DNA of 17,415 nt from an uncultured Erysipelotrichaceae bacterium (GTDB lineage Bacteria; Bacillota_I; Bacilli_A; Erysipelotrichales; Erysipelotrichaceae). Each line of letters opens with the position of its first letter. Position 1 is the stretch's first letter. The notes beneath the pieces were generated by a model. It saw nothing but the letters and a program-made list of their open reading frames with translations. It made no database searches and was not told the origin of the DNA. The stretch spans positions 1-17,415 of the forward strand of contig OMUX01000234.1 of assembly GCA_900314345.1 (NCBI GenBank), in the 5' to 3' direction. This document shows positions 14,190 through 17,415 of this stretch, piece after piece. A program made the translations under genes and the position numbers.

Positions 14190-15389
14190 ATGAAAAAGCT
14201 GCCGGTCGGTATACAGTCGTTTGAGGATATCCGTAATGATGATTACGTTTATGTTGATAAGACGAATTATGTCTGCAGTCTTGCGGATACCGGAAAGATG
14301 TACTTTCTGAGCAGGCCAAGACGTTTCGGAAAAAGTCTGTTCTTATCGACTCTGGAAGCCTATTTCCTTGGAAAACAGGACCTTTTTAATGGACTTGCTG
14401 CAGAAGCATACGAAAATGCGAAGCCAGAGGAGAAGCGCTGGGTTGTTTACCCTGTTCTGAAGTTCAGCCTTTCCGGAGGTGCATATCAGACAGATGAAGG
14501 TCTTTCCAATACGCTGAGGTTCGCACTGGATCAGTTTGAAGACAAGTATTCCATTATACATAAAGAAGACCTGGATCTTCCGACGCAGTTCCGATGGTGT
14601 ATCCGGGAAGCATATCGTATCACCGGGAAAAAGGTTGTTGTCCTTGTCGATGAGTATGACAAACCGCTGCTTGAGACAATGATGATCAATCCGGAACAGG
14701 AGGAAAGAAACCGCATTCTTTTCAAGAGCTTCTACAGTGTTCTGAAAGATGAAGATGAATATATTCGCTTCGGCTTCTTTACCGGGGTAACGAAGTTCAG
14801 TCAGATTTCCATCTTCAGTGACCTGAATCAGCTTAAAGATATATCACTTACCGACCGCTATGCAGGCATCTGTGGTATCACGGAAGATGAACTGCATCTG
14901 TATCTGAACGAGCATGTGTCAGAGCTTGCAGAAAAAGAGGGATGTACCACGGAATCATGTTACGGGCTTCTGAAAGAAATGTACGATGGGTACCGGTTCA
15001 GTGCAGAAGGCATAGGCCTCTATAATCCTTTCAGCGTCCTGAATGCACTTTCTGATCTCAAGCTTGGCAGATACTGGTATAGTACAGGCACTCCGACGTT
15101 CCTGATTCATGTTCTGCAAGGATCACGGTTCAGTCCGGTTGATTTCAAGAATGGAATCAGGACTACCGAGCAGAATATCATGGATTATCGTGTTGACCGT
15201 CCGGATCCTGTCCCGCTGTTTTATCAGTCTGGTTATCTGACGATTGCTGGATACGACAGAAGGCTTGGACAATACGAACTGAAATTTCCGAACCTAGAAG
15301 TGGAACAAGGGTTTGCCGGTTCGCTGTTTCCGTATTATTTCCACAAGGATGAATCTGAGCGTTTTTCAGATCGACCGTTTTGTCGATGA
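14190..15389 (+). pseudogene. DUF1703-type AAA-ATPase/nuclease gene, 5' part, frameshifted
   Basis: This part encodes the N-terminal AAA-ATPase-like region of a protein common in gut anaerobes (AAA-ATPase-like followed by a PD-(D/E)XK nuclease domain). It opens MKKLPVGIQSFEDIRNDDYV, with a Walker A-like FLSRPRRFGKS, Walker B VVLVDEYDKPL and the family's GYRFSAEGIGLYNPFSVLNAL and FYQSGYLTI stretches. ATG 14190 is preferred over GTG 14181 because AAGGA (14174-14178) is 11 bases upstream of the ATG but only 2 before the GTG. The frame fails at 15362-15366, a TTTTT run: one T fewer would give ERFQIDRFVDDL and continue into the 3' part, a protein of about 527 residues. Third positions are richer in A/T than in neighbouring genes, hinting at transfer. 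A TATACT box at 14159-14164 may be its -10 element. Confidence 0.85.
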
Positions 15390-15774
15390 TCTTGACCATG
15401 AAAACATTGATGGATTCATGACAAGGCTGAGATCATTGCTTGCATCAGTGAACTATCCTGAAGGAAGCGGCCCGTATTCGGAACATGACTTCCAGAGCAG
15501 CATGTTCATCATCTTTGCTATGCTGGGACAGGCAGTACGGACGGAAGTACATACATCCAGGGGCAGGACAGACTGTGAAATCGCGGACGGCAATATCATA
15601 TATCTGTTTGAGTTTAAGGTTGGGCGAGATGCGGATGAGGCATTGAGACAAATGGATCACCTGGGCTATGCAGACAGATATGCTGTATCAGGAAAGCATG
15701 TCTATCAGATCGGCGTTTCATTCTCAGCAGAAGAGCGTGGCATAGCCGAATGGAAAACTGAGAAAAAGTACTGA
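15349..15774 (+). pseudogene. DUF1703-type gene, 3' part (PD-(D/E)XK nuclease domain)
   Basis: This is the C-terminal continuation of the split gene, one base out of phase with the 5' part. It begins inside the overlap (first in-frame ATG 15349) with FQIDRFVDDLDHENIDGFM. It holds the complete nuclease core: HDFQSSMFIIFAMLG, HTSRGRTDCEI with the catalytic Asp, and IIYLFEFKVGRDADEAL with the E-x-K pair, then QIGVSFSAEERGIAEWK. No ribosome site is evident before ATG 15349, so independent translation is doubtful. The intact motifs indicate a recent break, or a base-calling error. Confidence 0.85.
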
Positions 15775-15795
15775 GAAAGGCACAAGACAAGGAAC

Positions 15796-15832
15796 ACGGA
15801 ATCTGTTCTCATGGGACGGGTTCCGTATTTTT
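15796..15832 (+). terminator. rho-independent terminator after the split nuclease gene
   Basis: ACGGAA (15796-15801) pairs with TTCCGT (15821-15826). An inner stem GTTCT/GGGAC with G-T pairs can form in the loop, and ATTTTTC follows. It lies 22 bases after the stop codon. Confidence 0.75.
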
Positions 15833-15851
15833 CTGAATGATGCAGATGCTC

Positions 15852-15890
15852 TATTCCCCAAAACTGAAGAATATTCAATTTTGGGGAATA
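15852..15890. repeat. 39-bp inverted repeat with 12-bp perfect arms
   Basis: TATTCCCCAAAA (15852-15863) is matched by TTTTGGGGAATA (15879-15890). The 15-base middle continues the symmetry (TGAA against TTCA around the same centre, 15871). No T tract follows on the plus strand, and it lies after a separate terminator, so it is not needed as one. It may be a dispersed palindromic repeat, a mobile-element end or an operator. Confidence 0.7.
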
Positions 15891-15921
15891 TGTGACGGTA
15901 CACTTCGGAAATACAAGACAC

Positions 15922-15945
15922 ATCAGCAGATCTGTTGATTAATCA
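15922..15945. repeat. two overlapping short palindromes upstream of marR
   Basis: ATCAGCAGATCTGTTGAT (15922-15939) is symmetric apart from one G-T position. It overlaps the perfect 10-bp palindrome TGATTAATCA (15936-15945). Together with the dyad that follows, they fill the marR upstream region with symmetric sites of the size MarR dimers bind. Confidence 0.45.
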
Positions 15946-15996
15946 GCACGCAATTAATTGCAGGCAATTGACTGCGTGCTTTTGAAGTGGTATATA
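15945..15996 (+). promoter_or_regulatory. marR-exporter promoter overlapped by a 36-bp dyad operator
   Basis: TTGACT (15968-15973) and TATATA (15991-15996) are separated by 17 bases, a strong sigma-A-type promoter. A dyad spans 15945-15980: AGCACGCA and AATTGC on the left mirror GCAATT and TGCGTGCT on the right around centre 15962.5. The -35 box lies within its right arm, so a bound dimer would block transcription. MarR family proteins usually repress their own operons this way. The symmetry and boxes are seen; MarR binding is inferred. Confidence 0.65.
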
Positions 15997-16025
15997 TTTT
16001 CCTGCCATGAAAGAGAGGCAGTGAA

Positions 16026-16481
16026 ATGGCAGAAGGAAAAAGCACAGGATTCCGGATCAAGAAGATCTCGGATCTCATGCAGGTTGGTGCAGACCATGAC
16101 ATGAAGGAAATGGGACTGACATATTCACAGTTCCATGTCATGCTCTATCTTCATCACAGACGTGATGAACAGATACCGTTGAAGCAGCTGGAGAGGTTCT
16201 TCCAGGTATCCCAGGCAACCATGGCAGGCATTGTCGTGCGTCTGGAACAGAAGGGATACGTGCATGCATGCGTGGATGAACACGACAGGCGTGTGAAGCT
16301 GGTAAGCATTACAGAACTTGGCGAAAACGCCTGTGAGAGAGCCCATGCAAACATGGTTGAACGGGAAGGACAGATCTTCTCGTGCATCTCTGCAGAAGAC
16401 AAGGAAAAACTGGATGAGATGCTGGACAGGATCCTGATGACATTGAAGAAGATGACAAAGGAGGGATGTGCAGATGAGTGA
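16026..16481 (+). CDS. MarR family transcriptional regulator
   Basis: 151 residues with a winged helix-turn-helix. MGLTYSQFHVMLYLHHRR leads to the helix-turn-helix PLKQLERFFQVSQATMAGIVVRLEQKGYV, then the wing DEHDRRVKLVSITELGE with the conserved D-x-R-R motif, and a C-terminal dimerisation helix (about 122-145). The AGAGAGG ribosome site (about 16011-16017) is upstream of ATG 16026. The stop overlaps the start of the ABC exporter gene by 8 bp, so they form an operon. The likely job is ligand-released repression of the exporter, acting at the dyad over its own promoter. The ligand is unknown. Confidence 0.93.
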   Translation: MAEGKSTGFRIKKISDLMQVGADHDMKEMGLTYSQFHVMLYLHHRRDEQIPLKQLERFFQVSQATMAGIVVRLEQKGYVHACVDEHDRRVKLVSITELGENACERAHANMVEREGQIFSCISAEDKEKLDEMLDRILMTLKKMTKEGCADE

Positions 16482-17415
16482 GAAAAAGGAAAGAAAGAAG
16501 AATTCCATCTTTGCCTCATCGAAGTACTTAAGCAGATACATCGGCGAGTACAGGAAAGCAACGACATTGACACCGTTGTTTACAGCGGGTGAGGTATTCA
16601 TGGAGATCCTGCTGCCGTTCATTACGGCAAAGCTGATCGACCAGGGCATTGAAGCATCCAATATGGCCAATGTCTGGAAATATGGTCTGTTAATGGCAGG
16701 ATGTGCATTCATATCCCTGTGGTGCGGCATCCAGTCCGGACGGTATGCAAGCACGGCATCCGCAGGCTTTGCGGCAAACCTGAGAAAGGCACTGTACGCA
16801 AAGATCCAGACATTCTCGTTTGCCAATATCGACAAGTTCTCAACGGCGGGTCTTGTGACCCGTCTGACGACGGATGTCACCAATGTGCAGAATGCATTCC
16901 AGATGATCATCCGCATTGCGGTGAGAACACCGCTGATGCTGATCATGTCGCTGGTGATGAGCCTTTCCATTTCACCATCCCTGTCCACGGTATTCCTTTG
17001 GGCGCTGGCGGCACTGTTACTGGCTCTGGCAATCCTGGTACGCGGGGCCATGAAGACCTTCAAGGAGACATTCGATGAGTATGACAACCTCAACGAAAGG
17101 GTTGAGGAGAATGTCTCTGCATCCAGGGTTGTGAAGGCCTATGTGCGTGAGGATTATGAAACGGACAAGTTCAAGGCAAGGAGCCATAAGCTGAGATCCT
17201 TGTTTGAAAAGGCTGAAGGCCTCATGATCATGAACTTCCCGATCATGAACGCTGTCATCTACGGCTGTATCATTGCCTTGTCATGGATGGGTGCCCATCA
17301 GGTTGTGGGAGGAACACTGACCACCGGTGAGCTGACATCCTTGTTCACTTATGTCATGCAGGCATTGATGTCCATGATGATGCTTTCCATGGTGTTCGTC
17401 ATGATCACGATGTCC
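16474..17415 (+). CDS. ABC exporter, membrane domain (multidrug type), truncated by window end
   Basis: The frame is open from ATG 16474 to the last base (314 residues seen). GGAGGG (16461-16466) lies 7 bases before the start. The visible part is a type I ABC exporter transmembrane domain: a lysine-rich leader, FTAGEVFMEILLPFITAKLID (helix 1), KYGLLMAGCAFISLWCGI (helix 2), the coupling region FANIDKFSTAGLVTRLTTDV, helices 3-4 (about 148-189), then NERVEENVSASRVVKAYVRE, typical of MsbA/LmrA-like half transporters. The ATPase domain must lie beyond the window. Paired heterodimeric exporters behind a MarR gene are a common Firmicutes arrangement, so a second half transporter may follow. Substrate unknown. 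Confidence 0.93.
   Translation, partial: MSEKKERKKNSIFASSKYLSRYIGEYRKATTLTPLFTAGEVFMEILLPFITAKLIDQGIEASNMANVWKYGLLMAGCAFISLWCGIQSGRYASTASAGFAANLRKALYAKIQTFSFANIDKFSTAGLVTRLTTDVTNVQNAFQMIIRIAVRTPLMLIMSLVMSLSISPSLSTVFLWALAALLLALAILVRGAMKTFKETFDEYDNLNERVEENVSASRVVKAYVREDYETDKFKARSHKLRSLFEKAEGLMIMNFPIMNAVIYGCIIALSWMGAHQVVGGTLTTGELTSLFTYVMQALMSMMMLSMVFVMITMS

Noticed and set aside
15362..15366. Programmed frameshifting at the T5 run
   Set aside because: No stimulatory structure or known slippery heptamer pattern is evident, and the family is normally encoded in one frame; mutation or base-calling error is simpler.
1..17415. CRISPR arrays, rRNA, tRNA or complete insertion sequences
   Set aside because: No regularly spaced repeats, no tRNA-like cloverleaf and no complete transposase with terminal repeats were seen on either strand.

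Overview
The window looks like chromosomal DNA of a gut-type anaerobic Firmicute (Bacillota) of middling GC content. The evidence is AGGAGG ribosome sites, butyrate formation by phosphotransbutyrylase and butyrate kinase, PTS sugar uptake, a YesN-type response regulator, a DUF1703-type AAA/nuclease gene, and a MarR plus ABC exporter pair. An Erysipelotrichia-like host is my best guess from gene content, but no rRNA or other marker fixes the taxon.

Layout. (1) Positions 1-3639 hold an ABC sugar uptake operon: the end of a solute-binding protein, two MalF/MalG-type permeases and an AraC-type response regulator, closed by a strong terminator. (2) Positions 3712-5300 hold two overlapping genes: a PD-(D/E)XK transposase-like protein that seems to have lost its active-site residues, and an unknown protein with a short hydrophobic segment and a Trp/Asp/Ser-rich tail. 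(3) Positions 5282-7320 on the minus strand are ptb-buk, the last two steps of butyrate formation, which yield ATP. (4) coaD is divergent from ptb. (5) Positions 8014-14120 form a sucrose locus: fructokinase, an amylosucrase-like GH13 enzyme with a lysine-rich tail, a HAD-IIB phosphatase, a sucrose-type PTS EIIBCA and an HPr-like protein, ended by a terminator. (6) Positions 14190-15774 are a DUF1703-type AAA/nuclease gene broken by one extra T in a T5 run. (7) Positions 15852-17415 contain several palindromes, a MarR regulator whose -35 box lies inside a 36-bp dyad, and the start of an ABC multidrug-type exporter that runs off the end.

How the genes may work together. The sucrose locus is the most interesting part. 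It has a PTS permease that should deliver sucrose 6-phosphate, and no GH32 sucrose-6-phosphate hydrolase is visible. Instead it encodes a cytoplasmic amylosucrase-like enzyme (sucrose to alpha-glucan plus fructose), a HAD-IIB phosphatase translationally coupled to it, and a fructokinase for the released fructose. This suggests a route in which imported sucrose is dephosphorylated, its glucose is stored as alpha-glucan and its fructose enters glycolysis. The HPr-like protein at the end of the locus keeps His15 but has Lys in place of the regulatory Ser46, so it could feed the permease without taking part in HprK/CcpA catabolite signalling. The functional links are inference; the residues and gene order are read from the sequence.
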